NCBI RefSeq assembly: GCF_018070045.1
Contig: NZ_JAGPYK010000008.1
Span: 124,001 to 188,000 of the forward strand
DNA length: 64,000 bases
Source: Micromonospora sp. U21
GTDB lineage: Bacteria; Actinomycetota; Actinomycetes; Mycobacteriales; Micromonosporaceae
Direction: 5' to 3'
Positions 9,102 through 17,971 of the stretch are shown here, piece after piece. Below the pieces are notes generated by a model that saw nothing but the letters and a program-made list of their open reading frames with translations, did no database searches and was not told the DNA's origin. How positions within the stretch are numbered: the first letter of the stretch is position 1; each line of letters begins with the position of its first letter. The position numbers were made by a program, and so were the translations under genes.

Positions 9102-10045
9102 GTCAACTCCACCGCGGCGCGGACAATCGCCGCCGTCGCCGCCTCGTCGGTCATCCGCAACGGCACCGCGCGGACCGTCACCTCCGGCACCAGCGTGTCC
9201 GCGTCCTCCTCGGCCACCAGCCAGCCGTCCAGCAGCCCGCCGGCCGCCCGGCCGCCGTAGAGCCGGCCCACCCCGGCCGCGCTGCACTCGACGCCGAGCA
9301 CCGCGAGGCAGCGGTCGGCCATCCCGCGGACCGGCGCGCCGCCGATGATCGGCGAGACGCCCACCACCGGGGCCGGGCCCGCCGCGACCGCCTCCCGCAG
9401 CCCCGGCACGGCCAGCACCGGCGCCACGCTCACCACCGGGTTGCTCGGCGCGATCAGCACCAGGTCGGCCGTGCCGATCGCCTCCAGCACCCCGGGCGCC
9501 GGCTTCGCCGTCTCGGCGCCCACGAAGACGAAGCGGTGGGTGGGGATGTCCGCCCGGTGGCGCACCCACCACTCCTGAAAGTGGATCGCCCGCTGGCCCT
9601 GGTCATCCTCGATGACAGCGTGCGTCTCGAGCCGGTCGTCGGTCGCCGGCAGCAGGCGTACGCCCGGCTCCCAGCGGGTCGCCAGCGCCTCGGTGACCGC
9701 GTGCAGGGGGTAGCCGGCGTTGAGCATGGTGCTGCGCACCAGGTGGGTGGCGATGTCCTTGTCGCCGAGGCCGAACCAGGTCGGCTCCGCCCCGTACGCG
9801 GCCAGCTCCTCCTTGACCGTCCAGCTCTCCCCGATCCGGCCCCAGCCCCGCTCGGGGTCGGCGCCGCCGCCGAGGGTGTACATGACGCTGTCCAGGTCGG
9901 GACAGATCTTCAACCCGTGCAGCCACAGGTCGTCGCCGACGTTGACCACGGCGGTCACCTCGGCGCCGACCTCTCGGGCGTACGCCCGGACGCCGAGCAG
10001 GAACCGGGCGCCACCGATGCCGCCGGCCAGAACCACGATGCGCAT
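9098..10045 (-). CDS. fbiA: 2-phospho-L-lactate/PEP transferase for F420 (CofD)
   Basis: Transfers the phospholactyl or phosphoenolpyruvyl group from its guanylyl-activated form to the deazaflavin Fo, giving (dehydro)F420-0. The 315-residue protein starts MRIVVLAGGIGGARFLLG, the family nucleotide-binding loop, followed by VVNVGDDLWLHGLKICPDLDSVMYTL and the later LIAPSNPVVSVAPVL and VVGVSPIIGGAPV. A second ATG nine bases upstream is possible, but the gagg ribosome-binding site is correctly spaced only for 10045. It is followed by the coupled cofE-type gene. With fbiC at 12446, the F420 pathway is almost complete within 7 kb; the guanylyltransferase fbiD is not seen. Confidence 0.95.
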   Translation of the reverse strand: MRIVVLAGGIGGARFLLGVRAYAREVGAEVTAVVNVGDDLWLHGLKICPDLDSVMYTLGGGADPERGWGRIGESWTVKEELAAYGAEPTWFGLGDKDIATHLVRSTMLNAGYPLHAVTEALATRWEPGVRLLPATDDRLETHAVIEDDQGQRAIHFQEWWVRHRADIPTHRFVFVGAETAKPAPGVLEAIGTADLVLIAPSNPVVSVAPVLAVPGLREAVAAGPAPVVGVSPIIGGAPVRGMADRCLAVLGVECSAAGVGRLYGGRAAGGLLDGWLVAEEDADTLVPEVTVRAVPLRMTDEAATAAIVRAAVELT

Positions 10046-10143
10046 GTCGACCATCCTCGCGCACGTGACGCCTCCGGTCCGCCGGTGGCCCGGGAGACTA
10101 GGCTCACGTGCGCCCTGTCCGTCCATGCCCCGAGGGGGAGCTC

Positions 10144-11094
10144 GTGACCAGCCCCGCCGAGCCCGCGTCCACCGACGCGACCCAGGCCCGCCACCTGACC
10201 AAGCCACTACGCGAACTGGGTGCGCTCGCGCTGCTCGGCGCCAACGCGGTGTTCCTCTTCGTGGGCCTGCTCCGGCTGCTCACCCCGAACGACTACAGCT
10301 CCTTCACCGACCGTGCGGGCAGTGCCTTCTTCACGTTCATCGGGTTGGAGGCGGTGGGACTGCCACTGCTGGCCGTGCTGCTGGCCACCCACGTCTCACC
10401 GGTGTTGCCGAAGGCGAAGCTGATCACACAGATGGCTCTCGGCGAGTACGCGGTCAGCGCGCTGCTCGGCACGCTGACCATGCTGATCTGGACGGTGGGC
10501 CGGCTGGCCGAGGCCGAGGTGCTCGACGCGCTGCTCGGCGTGCTCACCCGGTTCGCCTGGCTGATGATCTTCGCGGCCGCCGCCTGGGTGGTCTACGCGG
10601 TCTGGCGGAAGCTGTACTACGTGCCGCGGCCGAAGCCCCAGCCGGGCGTCTACGGCCAGCCGCAGCCGGGCTGGCCGCAGCAGCAGGGCGGCTGGCCGGC
10701 CCCGGGGCAGCCCGGTGGCCAGCCGGGCGGCGGTTGGCCCGCCCCGGGCCAGCCGGGCGGATACCCGCCGGCGCAGCACCCGGGCCACTACGGCCAGCCC
10801 TCGCCGCCGTTCGGGTCAGCGCCGCAGTCGGCGCCGCCGTTCGGGTCCGCGCCGCAGTTCGGGTCCGCGCCGCAGTCGCCGCCGCCGGTCAACCCGGCGC
10901 CGCAGTCCGCCCCGCCGTTCGCGCCAGCCCCGCAGTCCGCCCCGCCGTTCGGCCAGCCGCCGTCGGCGGACCCGACCCAGGCGATTCCGCGCCAGTCCGC
11001 CGACCCCACCCAGGCGATCCCCCGCCCCGGCGACACGGACACCGACCGCACCCAGCACATCAACCCCGGCGACAACCCCCAGCCACCCCGCTGA
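10144..11094 (+). CDS. Membrane protein with Pro/Gln/Gly-rich cytosolic tail
   Basis: About 316 residues. Four hydrophobic segments follow the short N-terminus (LGALALLGANAVFLFVGLL, FFTFIGLEAVGLPLLAVLLA, YAVSALLGTLTMLIWTVG, FAWLMIFAAAAWVVYAVW). After them comes a long low-complexity tail with repeats of QPGWP, GWPAPGQPGG, SAPPFGSAPQ and two copies of DPTQAIPR. The GTG start at 10144 has the strong site gaggggga five bases upstream. The function is unknown. The tail is likely disordered, and its Thr-Gln motifs could be serine/threonine-kinase or FHA-domain targets. It is divergent from the fbiA/fbiB pair. Confidence 0.7.
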   Translation: MTSPAEPASTDATQARHLTKPLRELGALALLGANAVFLFVGLLRLLTPNDYSSFTDRAGSAFFTFIGLEAVGLPLLAVLLATHVSPVLPKAKLITQMALGEYAVSALLGTLTMLIWTVGRLAEAEVLDALLGVLTRFAWLMIFAAAAWVVYAVWRKLYYVPRPKPQPGVYGQPQPGWPQQQGGWPAPGQPGGQPGGGWPAPGQPGGYPPAQHPGHYGQPSPPFGSAPQSAPPFGSAPQFGSAPQSPPPVNPAPQSAPPFAPAPQSAPPFGQPPSADPTQAIPRQSADPTQAIPRPGDTDTDRTQHINPGDNPQPPR

Positions 11095-11175
11095 CCCACC
11101 CCCCCCATCCGGGTCCTCGCGCCCATCCCGCCCGCCGCCCCGTTGATCATGAAGTTGTTGTCCGTCGCCACGGCT

Positions 11176-12320
11176 TGGGGTCAAGGGTTGAGTGCAATCG
11201 TTAAGGCGCGATGAGTTCCGCGAGGCGTTGGGTGGGGGTGGCCCAGCCCAACGTCTCACGGGGGCGGGTGTTGAGTTCGTGGGCGACGTCGTCCAGGCCG
11301 TGCTGGTCGATGGTGCGGAAGTCGTAGCTGCTCTTGGGGAAGTACTGGCGTAGGAGCCCGTTGGTGTTCTCGTTGGTGCCGCGTTGCCAGGGGCTGTGTG
11401 GGTCGCAGAAGTAGATCGGGCAGCCGGTGGCGACGGTGAAGGTTGGATGCGTAGCCATCTCGACGCCTTGGTCCCAGGTCAGTGAGCGGCGTAGGTGCTC
11501 GGGCATTCGGGCGGCCAGGGCGGTGAGGACACCGATGACGGCTTCGCTGTCACGGCCGTTGGGTAGCGCGCCGAGCATCACGTAGCGGGTGGCGCGTTCC
11601 ACCAGAGTCACGATCGCTGAGGCGCCGGCCTTGCCGATGACCAGGTCACCTTCCCAGTGTCCGGGCACCGCCCGGTCGGTGGCCTCGGCGGGGCGGGCGC
11701 TGATGTGCAGGTCCCCGATCCAGGGCCGCCGGCTACGGGCGGCGCCCGCGGCACGCGACTGCGAGCGCCGCTGGGTACGCCCTGAGCGCAGCGCCACCTG
11801 CCGGGTCAACTCGGCCCGCAGGTTCCCCCGCGACTGCACATAGATCGCCTGGTAGATCGTCTCGTGCGACACCTGCAACTCCGGCCGGTCAGCGAACGTG
11901 GCCCGCAGCCACGCGGCGATCTGCTTCGGAGACCACCTACGCGCCAGTTTCCCCGCCACCACCTGCCGCAGCCGCGTACCCACCCCCAACTTCGACGGCT
12001 TCGACCGCCGACGCGCCGCGTCAGCACGCCGCTGCGCCCACTGCGCTTGATACCCCCACCGATACGGGGCCCGAGCCCGCCCCGACGGCAACGACCGCCC
12101 GAGCGGGTTCTTCGTCCCATGCCGCGCACTGTGATACCGGGCCACCTCCCGCGACACCGTGCCCACCGACACCCCGAGAAGCCCCGCGATCTGCGTGATC
12201 GTCCGACCCGACCCCCACAAGTGCTCCAACACCTGCCGATGCCCGAACGTCACCACACCAGGTCTCGCCACCAGCACCTCCACCACAACCAAGATCAGTT
12301 GCACTGAAGCCTAGAAACCA
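11176..12320 (-). mobile_element. IS30-family insertion sequence
   Basis: An element of about 1145 bp with imperfect terminal inverted repeats at 11176-11197 and 12299-12320 (17 of 22 matching, inner ends agtgcaa and its complement). It encloses one transposase gene. Size and single-gene layout fit the IS30 family. A clear target-site duplication could not be fixed; a cggc sequence near both ends is one candidate. The transposase is intact, so the element may be functional or recently arrived. Confidence 0.85.
11201..12304 (-). CDS. IS30-family transposase
   Basis: A 367-residue DDE transposase. The N-terminal helix-turn-helix (TITQIAGLLGVSVGTVSREVARY, about residues 35-57) should bind the element ends. 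The catalytic triad is visible as D220 (GHWEGDLVIG), D278 (TWDQGVEM) and E312 (RGTNENTNGLLRQ), with the 33-residue D-to-E spacing usual for this family. No frameshift or internal stop is present, so an active enzyme is likely. The gene nearly fills the element and reads away from fbiC. Confidence 0.95.
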   Translation of the reverse strand: MQLILVVVEVLVARPGVVTFGHRQVLEHLWGSGRTITQIAGLLGVSVGTVSREVARYHSARHGTKNPLGRSLPSGRARAPYRWGYQAQWAQRRADAARRRSKPSKLGVGTRLRQVVAGKLARRWSPKQIAAWLRATFADRPELQVSHETIYQAIYVQSRGNLRAELTRQVALRSGRTQRRSQSRAAGAARSRRPWIGDLHISARPAEATDRAVPGHWEGDLVIGKAGASAIVTLVERATRYVMLGALPNGRDSEAVIGVLTALAARMPEHLRRSLTWDQGVEMATHPTFTVATGCPIYFCDPHSPWQRGTNENTNGLLRQYFPKSSYDFRTIDQHGLDDVAHELNTRPRETLGWATPTQRLAELIAP

Positions 12321-12445
12321 CCCGGCGTGTCGTGGCAACAACTTCATGATCGACGGGGGAAAGCGACGGGAGAGCCGACGGGGACAGCCGGGGGGACCGG
12401 GTGGGGATTGGTGGGGTGGGTGGGCGCAGCGCATAGGCTGAGCGG

Positions 12446-14956
12446 ATGGTTGATCGCACCCACTCCGGCCCGAGCGAGGCGAGCGTGCGGCGGGCCCTGG
12501 GTCGGGCCGCGACCGGGCGGGCGCTGGACGTCGACGAGGCGGCGGCGTTGCTTTCCGCCCGCGGTGACGCGCTCGACGAACTGCTCCGGGTGGCGGGTGG
12601 GATCCGCGACGCCGGGCTGCGCGAGGCCGGCCGGCCCGGCGTGGTCACGTACTCGAAGAAGGTCTTCATCCCGCTGACCCGGCTCTGTCGGGACCGCTGC
12701 CACTACTGCACGTTCGCCACGGTGCCGCACCGGCTGCCGGCGCCGTTCCTGGACCGCGACGAGGTGCTGGCCATCGCCCGGGCGGGTGCCGCGCAGGGCT
12801 GCAAGGAGGCCCTGTTCACCCTCGGCGACCGGCCGGAGGAGCGTTGGCCGGCCGCCCGGAGCTGGCTGGACGAGCGGGGTTACGACTCCACTCTGGATTA
12901 CCTGCGTGCCTGCGCGGTGGCGGTGCTGGAGGAGACCGGGCTGCTGCCCCACCTCAACCCCGGGGTGCTGTCCTGGTCGGAGCTGCAACGGCTCAAGCCG
13001 GTCGCGCCGAGCATGGGCATGATGCTGGAGACCACCGCGACACGGCTCTGGTCCGAGCCGGGCGGCCCGCACTTCGGTTCGCCGGACAAGGAGCCGGCGG
13101 TCCGGCTGCGGGTGCTCGACGACGCGGGCCGGGTCGGGGTGCCGTTCACCACCGGCATCCTGATCGGCATCGGGGAAACCCCGGCCGAGCGGGTGGACGC
13201 GCTCTTCGCGATCCGTCGCGCGCACCGGGAGTACGGGCACCTCCAGGAGGTGATCGTGCAGAACTTCCGCGCCAAGCCGGACACCGCGATGCGGGGGATG
13301 CCCGACGCGGAGCTGCACGACCTGGCCGCGACGGTGGCGGTGGCCCGGCTGCTGCTCGGGCCGAAGGCCCGCATCCAGGCCCCGCCGAACCTCATCGCCG
13401 GCGAGTACGACCTGCTGCTGCGGGCCGGCATCGACGACTGGGGCGGTGTCTCCCCGCTCACCCCGGACCACGTCAACCCGGAACGCCCCTGGCCGCAGAT
13501 CGAGGAGCTGGCCCGGCACACCGAGCTGGCCGGGTTCACGCTGCGCGAGCGGCTGACCATCTACCCCGAGTACGTGCGCGCGGGTGACCCGTGGCTCGAC
13601 CCGCGGCTGTCGCCGCACGTGGGCGCGCTGGCCGACCCGGCCTCCGGGCTGGCGGTCGAGTCGGCCCGGCCGCAGGGCCGCCCCTGGCAGGAGCCGGAGG
13701 AGGTGTTCGGCGGGCGTACCGACCTGCACACGACCATCGACACCACCGGCCGTACCGAGGACCGGCGTGGCGACTTCGACAGCGTCTACGGCGACTGGGC
13801 GGAGGTGGCCACGAAGGTGACCGCCGGGCCGACCGCGGTCGCCGGCGATCACGACCTGCGGGTCGGGCTGCGGCTCGCCGCCGACGACCCGGCCGCGCTG
13901 CTGGAGCCGGGGCACACCGATGCCGCCCTGGCGCTGTTCGGCGCGGACGGGCCGGCGCTCGACGAGTTGTGCCGGCTCGCCGACGAGGTGCGTCGGGACG
14001 CGGTCGGCGACGACGTCACCTACGTGGTCAACCGCAACATCAACTTCAGCAACGTCTGCTACGTCGGCTGCCGGTTCTGCGCCTTCGCGCAGCGCGAGCG
14101 GGACGCCGACGCGTACCGTCTCTCGGTCGATCAGGTCGCCGACCGGGCGGAGGAGGCGTGGGCGGCCGGGGCCAGCGAGGTCTGCCTTCAGGGCGGCATC
14201 GACCCGAAGATGCCCGTCACCGGGTACGCCGACATCGTGCGTGCGATCAAGGCCCGGGTGCCGGGGATGCACGTGCACGCGTTCTCCCCGATGGAGATCG
14301 TCACCGCCGCGGCGAAGGCGGGCGTGCCGGTGCGCGAGTGGCTGACCCAGCTGCGCGAGGCCGGGCTGGACACCATCCCGGGCACCGCCGCGGAGATCCT
14401 CGACGACGACGTGCGCTGGGTGTTGACCAAGGGCAAACTCCCGGCCGCCGCCTGGGTCGACGTGGTCAGCACCGCCCACGAGCTGGGCATGCGGTCCAGC
14501 TCCACCATGATGTACGGCCACGTCGACCATCCCGGGCAGTGGCTGGCGCACTTCCGGGTGCTGGCGGGTGTGCAGGACCGCACCGGCGGTTTCACCGAGT
14601 TCGTCGCGCTGCCGTTCGTGCACACCAACGCCCCGATCTACCTGGCCGGCATAGCCCGACCCGGGCCGACCTGGCGCGAGAACCGGGTGGTGCACGCGAT
14701 GTCCCGGCTGCTGTTGCACGGCCGGATCGACAACATCCAGTGCTCGTGGGTGAAGCTGGGCGACGAGGGCACGGTGGAGATGCTCCAGGGCGGCTGCAAC
14801 GACCTGGGCGGCACGCTGATGGAGGAGACCATCTCCCGGATGGCCGGCTCCGGCAACGGCTCGGCGCGGACCGAGGAGCAGTTGTGGGCGATCGCCACGG
14901 CGGCCGGTCGACCGGTCCGCAAGCGCACGACCGCGTACGGTCACGTCCGGCCCTGA
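12446..14956 (+). CDS. fbiC: FO synthase, CofG/CofH fusion
   Basis: Bifunctional radical SAM enzyme that makes the F420 chromophore Fo from tyrosine and 5-amino-6-ribitylamino-uracil. It has 836 residues. The N-terminal half (CofG) carries the [4Fe-4S] motif C81-RDR-C85-HY-C88, and the C-terminal half (CofH) carries C538-YVG-C542-RF-C545. Both are complete CxxxCxxC motifs, and the length matches actinobacterial FbiC. It lies downstream of the IS30 element and probably has its own promoter in the 125 bases between the element and the start. It works with fbiA and fbiB encoded at 8013-10045. Confidence 0.97.
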   Translation: MVDRTHSGPSEASVRRALGRAATGRALDVDEAAALLSARGDALDELLRVAGGIRDAGLREAGRPGVVTYSKKVFIPLTRLCRDRCHYCTFATVPHRLPAPFLDRDEVLAIARAGAAQGCKEALFTLGDRPEERWPAARSWLDERGYDSTLDYLRACAVAVLEETGLLPHLNPGVLSWSELQRLKPVAPSMGMMLETTATRLWSEPGGPHFGSPDKEPAVRLRVLDDAGRVGVPFTTGILIGIGETPAERVDALFAIRRAHREYGHLQEVIVQNFRAKPDTAMRGMPDAELHDLAATVAVARLLLGPKARIQAPPNLIAGEYDLLLRAGIDDWGGVSPLTPDHVNPERPWPQIEELARHTELAGFTLRERLTIYPEYVRAGDPWLDPRLSPHVGALADPASGLAVESARPQGRPWQEPEEVFGGRTDLHTTIDTTGRTEDRRGDFDSVYGDWAEVATKVTAGPTAVAGDHDLRVGLRLAADDPAALLEPGHTDAALALFGADGPALDELCRLADEVRRDAVGDDVTYVVNRNINFSNVCYVGCRFCAFAQRERDADAYRLSVDQVADRAEEAWAAGASEVCLQGGIDPKMPVTGYADIVRAIKARVPGMHVHAFSPMEIVTAAAKAGVPVREWLTQLREAGLDTIPGTAAEILDDDVRWVLTKGKLPAAAWVDVVSTAHELGMRSSSTMMYGHVDHPGQWLAHFRVLAGVQDRTGGFTEFVALPFVHTNAPIYLAGIARPGPTWRENRVVHAMSRLLLHGRIDNIQCSWVKLGDEGTVEMLQGGCNDLGGTLMEETISRMAGSGNGSARTEEQLWAIATAAGRPVRKRTTAYGHVRP

Positions 14957-15117
14957 GTTCGAACCTTTTCCCGCCGTCGGCCGTACCACGCGGTGCCGGC
15001 GGCGGTCGCGGCGAGGACCGCCGCCGGTGTCCCCCACGGGCCCGGCGGCGTCGGTAGGCGGCAACGGACCCGTCCGTCTCCGCGGGCGCGTTCGCGCCAC
15101 CGCCGGAAAGGTTGCCC

Positions 15118-15396
15118 ATGACCAGTGATCAGCGGAAGCGGCCCTGGCCGCGACTGACCCGCCGGCAGACGTTGACCGCCGCGGCCAGCGCCACCCTCGG
15201 CGCCGCCGCGCTCACCGTGCCGGGCCTGTCGGCCGCGCAGAACGCTCCGGGCGCGGCGGGCCGGGCCGACGAGCCGATCCTCGTGCACCTGCGTGACGCC
15301 GCCTCCGGAACGATGGACGTCTTCGTCGGTGACTCGCGGATCGAGGTACGCGACCGCGGCCTGGCGGATCGGCTGCGGCGCGCCGCCCGGCGCTGA
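15118..15396 (+). CDS. Small exported protein with twin-arginine signal
   Basis: A 92-residue protein. The N-terminus has a twin-arginine motif (LTRRQTLTAAASA) followed by a hydrophobic stretch and an alanine-rich cleavage region (VPGLSAA). The remaining roughly 55 residues are short and charged (VHLRDAASGTMDVFVGDSRIEVRDRGLADRLRRAARR). The ATG at 15118 has ggaaagg upstream; a TTG two codons earlier is less likely. No family is recognised. It precedes the DUF4331 gene by 50 bases and probably shares its transcript. Confidence 0.6.
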   Translation: MTSDQRKRPWPRLTRRQTLTAAASATLGAAALTVPGLSAAQNAPGAAGRADEPILVHLRDAASGTMDVFVGDSRIEVRDRGLADRLRRAARR

Positions 15397-15446
15397 CCCG
15401 ACGTTCCGCTCGCCGTCCTGTCCCCGCCCAGTGAGGTTGGTCCGCC

Positions 15447-16841
15447 ATGTCTTCCCACCGCGAGGCCCCGGAAATAGCCAAGGATCCGGTCGCCGACAGC
15501 TCCGACCTGTACGCGTTCGTCAGCCCCGACAAGCCCGACTCGGTCACGCTGATCGCCAACTACGTGTCGTTGCAGCTCCCCTCCGGGGGCCCGAACTTCT
15601 TCGAGTTCGGCGACGACGTGCGGTACGAGCTCCATATCGACAACGACGGCGACGGCCGTCCGGATGTCACCTACCGGTTCGAATTCACGACCGAGATCAC
15701 CAATCCGAACAGTTTTCTCTACAACACGGGCCCGATCGATTCGCTGGACAGCAGGAACTGGAACCGGCGGCAGTTCTACAGCCTGACGCGGGTGGCCGAC
15801 GGTCGGGAGCACCGGTTGGCGCACAAACTGCCCTGCCCGCCGTGCAACGTCGGCCCGCTGTCCACCCCGAAGTACGCGGAGCTGGTCCGGCAGGCCACCT
15901 ACTCGCTCTCCACCGGCGAGCGGGTCTTCGCCGGGCAGCGGGCGGACGGCTTCTTCGTCGACCTGGGGGCGGTCTTCGACCTCGGTACGCTCCGGCCGTT
16001 CCAGCAGCTGCACGTGGCCGGCAAGAAGATCTTCAAGGCCGAGGGGGAGCCGGTCAACGCCACCGACCGGATGAACGTGCACAGCATCGCCGTGCAGGTG
16101 CCGCTGAGCCGGGTGCGCCGGCGTGCCAACCGGTACGGCGCGGCCGACCGGGCGTCGGTGATCGGCGTGTGGACGTCGGCGTCGCGCCGGCAGGTCCGGG
16201 TGCTCGGTGACCGGGTCGCCGCGGACACCTCCACCGGCCCGTTCACCCAGGTCTCCCGGCTGGGCAACCCGCTGTTCAACGAGGTCATCGTGCCGATGGC
16301 CAAGAAGGACCTGTGGAACTCCCTGCCGCCGTCGGAGGACAAGCGGTTCGCACGGTTCGTCGAACAGCCGGAGCTGGCCGCGTTGCTGCCGGCGCTCTAC
16401 CCGGACGTCTTCCCCAACCTGGACAAGCTCACCAAGGCGAAGAAGCCCCGGGCGGATCTGGTGGCGATCCTGCTCACCGGCGTGCCAGCCGGGCTGATCG
16501 ACGGCTTCACCAACGCCACCGGCGATGTGCAGGCCGACATGCTGCGGCTGAACACCGCCATCCCGCCCAGCCGGCGCCCGGACCGGTTCGGCGTGCTCGG
16601 CGGTGACCTGGCCGGCTTCCCGAACGGCCGGCGCGTCGGCGACGACGTGGTCAGCATCGCGCTGCGGGCGATCGCCGGGGTGACCGTACCGCTGGTGGAC
16701 AAGACGTTCCGCCCGGACGCGGCGGCCGCCGCGGTCACCCCGGGGTTGAGCGCCGCCGACGTGACCGCGCCGTTCCTCGGGAACTTCCCCTACCTGGGTA
16801 CGCCGTACGACGGGTTCAACAACCCGCCGGCTGCGTCCTGA
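15447..16841 (+). CDS. DUF4331 family protein
   Basis: A 464-residue protein beginning MSSHREAPEIAKDPVADSSDLYAF, the hallmark of DUF4331 (SHREAP followed by a conserved DSSDLYAF). It also has the Asp-rich loop HIDNDGDGRPDVTYRFEF, which could bind calcium, and ADMLRLNTAIPP near the C-terminus. Most DUF4331 proteins have a signal peptide; none is seen here, so it may be cytosolic or travel with a partner. The molecular role of the family is unknown. It lies between the Tat-signal gene and the 16862 gene in one apparent operon. Confidence 0.85.
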   Translation: MSSHREAPEIAKDPVADSSDLYAFVSPDKPDSVTLIANYVSLQLPSGGPNFFEFGDDVRYELHIDNDGDGRPDVTYRFEFTTEITNPNSFLYNTGPIDSLDSRNWNRRQFYSLTRVADGREHRLAHKLPCPPCNVGPLSTPKYAELVRQATYSLSTGERVFAGQRADGFFVDLGAVFDLGTLRPFQQLHVAGKKIFKAEGEPVNATDRMNVHSIAVQVPLSRVRRRANRYGAADRASVIGVWTSASRRQVRVLGDRVAADTSTGPFTQVSRLGNPLFNEVIVPMAKKDLWNSLPPSEDKRFARFVEQPELAALLPALYPDVFPNLDKLTKAKKPRADLVAILLTGVPAGLIDGFTNATGDVQADMLRLNTAIPPSRRPDRFGVLGGDLAGFPNGRRVGDDVVSIALRAIAGVTVPLVDKTFRPDAAAAAVTPGLSAADVTAPFLGNFPYLGTPYDGFNNPPAAS

Positions 16842-16861
16842 CCGGCGCGGGGGAGCGGCGG

Positions 16862-17191
16862 ATGCACGAGCACGCGTACGGGCCGTCGGAGACCGGGAGC
16901 GTCGTTCTCGATCTGGGCGGCGAGACCGGCGCCCTGATCGTCCACACCGGCCGGAATCTGCACGGCCGGGAAATCGAGATCAGCCGGGAGGAGGATCGGC
17001 GGACCCACTCGGCGGTGCGGGAGCGCCGGGTGCGGGACGGCTCGTTCCACAGTGCGGTCTACCCGGACCTCCCGGCCGGGATCTATACCGTCTGGTGGGA
17101 CGAGAGTACGCCCGTCGGGACGGTTTCTGTCCACGGTGGAGCGATAGCCGAGTTCATGTGGCCGAGCAGCGGGTTCGGGGCCGCCGGCTGA
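16862..17191 (+). CDS. Hypothetical protein linked to the DUF4331 gene
   Basis: A 109-residue protein (MHEHAYGPSETGSVVLDLGGETGALIV...). Its beta-rich pattern (AGIYTVWWDESTPVGTVSVHGGAIAEFMW) suggests a single prealbumin- or Ig-like fold. No transmembrane segment or signal peptide is present. The start lies 20 bases after the DUF4331 stop, and a strong hairpin terminator follows at 17215-17245, so this is probably the last gene of the 15118-17191 operon. Confidence 0.6.
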   Translation: MHEHAYGPSETGSVVLDLGGETGALIVHTGRNLHGREIEISREEDRRTHSAVRERRVRDGSFHSAVYPDLPAGIYTVWWDESTPVGTVSVHGGAIAEFMWPSSGFGAAG

Positions 17192-17214
17192 CCACAGCAT
17201 GCCTCTTTTTCTGT

Positions 17215-17245
17215 CGCGCCCCGTCCATATTGTGGACGGGGCGCG
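17215..17245. terminator. Perfect 13-bp stem terminator
   Basis: A perfect 13-base inverted repeat (cgcgccccgtcca, loop tattg, tggacggggcgcg) 23 bases after the 16862 gene. The stem is very GC-rich and has no T-tract, as is normal for terminators of high-GC actinobacteria. Confidence 0.85.
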
Positions 17246-17516
17246 TGCGGTGCCCGCAGCTCGACGGGCGGACTGGCCCGCGCCGCGTTAACCTGTCTCC
17301 CACCAAGATCAGCTTTGTGGAAAGGGGTCGTTCGGTGCTCCAGGCGTCGTCGCGGGGGTGGCCTGCCGAGGGAGCGCCACGGCAGAAAAGTCGGGCAACT
17401 CGCCGGAGAGGGCGTTACTCGGCCGGGGTCTGAATCGATAGGGCAGGTTGCGAGGCTGGACGGCCCGAGTGGCCGGCCGGGGGTGTCGGGAGGGCGACTC
17501 CATTATCAAGTTTGGC

Positions 17517-17546
17517 TTGACGGCGCACGCATTACACGCGTGTAAT
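17517..17546 (+). promoter_or_regulatory. Predicted whiB promoter (-35 TTGACG, -10 TGTAAT)
   Basis: TTGACG at 17517-17522 and TGTAAT at 17541-17546 are separated by 18 bases, fitting a housekeeping-type sigma factor. The -10 box forms the right end of the palindrome at 17531-17546, so a protein bound there would block polymerase. The predicted transcript has a leader of about 105 bases before whiB. Confidence 0.6.
17531..17546. promoter_or_regulatory. Perfect 16-bp palindrome, candidate operator of whiB
   Basis: The sequence attacacgcgtgtaat is a perfect palindrome covering the -10 box. Its half-sites (TTACAC/GTGTAA) match the halves of the BldD consensus described in Streptomyces, but with two central bases rather than one. 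Whether BldD or another regulator binds here is inference. Confidence 0.55.
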
Positions 17547-17659
17547 TTGAATGGGGTTGTTCGCACGGAACGCAACAAAAGGGACCGGACGGACAAGCAC
17601 GCCTTTCGCGTGGGGGGTTGCAGCGGCGATGACGCCGGTGCGCGACAAGGAGGCATTTG

Positions 17660-17917
17660 ATGGACGGCCAGCTTGAGGTGGCCGACCTGCTCGGAAACGC
17701 GCCGGAGTGGCAGGAGCGGGCGCTGTGCTCGCAGACCGACCCCGAGGCGTTTTTTCCCGAGAAGGGCGGCTCGACCCGTGAGGCGAAGCGAATCTGCTCG
17801 CGCTGCGAGGTCAAGACCGAATGCCTCGAATACGCTCTCGGTCACGACGAGCGGTTCGGCATCTGGGGTGGGCTCTCGGAGCGGGAGCGGCGCAAGTTGA
17901 AGCGGCGGGCCGCCTGA
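17660..17917 (+). CDS. whiB: WhiB-family iron-sulfur transcription factor
   Basis: An 85-residue redox-sensitive regulator. The four cluster ligands are C23, C46, C49 and C55, in the order C-x22-C-x2-C-x5-C. The GIWGG turn (67-71) and the basic C-terminus ERRKLKRRAA contact sigma factor and DNA. The motif FFPEKGGSTREAKRIC matches the WhiB/WhmD (WhiB2) subgroup, which controls septation and sporulation. ATG 17660 has a strong aaggagg site six bases upstream. Position beside the zincin-like and DUF3499 genes reproduces the mycobacterial whiB2 neighbourhood. Confidence 0.93.
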   Translation: MDGQLEVADLLGNAPEWQERALCSQTDPEAFFPEKGGSTREAKRICSRCEVKTECLEYALGHDERFGIWGGLSERERRKLKRRAA

Positions 17918-17971
17918 GCGGTGCGGAGTCGGGGCGGTGGGGGCCGCCCGGCTCGCCCGCGCGGGGAGGGC

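Larger units (their letters stand above)
11145..12351. repeat. Hairpin element split by the IS30 insertion
   Basis: A perfect 16-base inverted pair (gatcatgaagttgttg at 11145-11160 and its complement at 12336-12351) flanks the insertion sequence on both sides, with further partial pairing (ccgtcgccacgg against cgtgtcgtgg) next to the element. Without the insertion, the two arms would lie about 30 bases apart and form a hairpin like that at 1780-1848. This looks like an intergenic palindrome used as an IS30 target. Confidence 0.7.
17192..17659. other. 468-base non-coding region upstream of whiB
   Basis: This gap holds the terminator of the preceding operon (17215-17245), then about 270 bases with no convincing gene, then the whiB promoter and palindrome (17517-17546) and a leader of roughly 110 bases. 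The long leader and the isolated promoter are typical of developmentally controlled whi genes. No small gene with a credible start and codon use was found. Confidence 0.6.

Noticed and set aside
12344..15100. Very long open frame antisense to fbiC
   Set aside because: The fbiC frame has complete radical SAM motifs. The antisense protein is Arg/Val/Gly/His-rich without any domain, a usual effect of high GC.
17315..17660. Small genes in the whiB leader region
   Set aside because: The short frames lack good starts and typical codon use, and they cross the promoter and palindrome.
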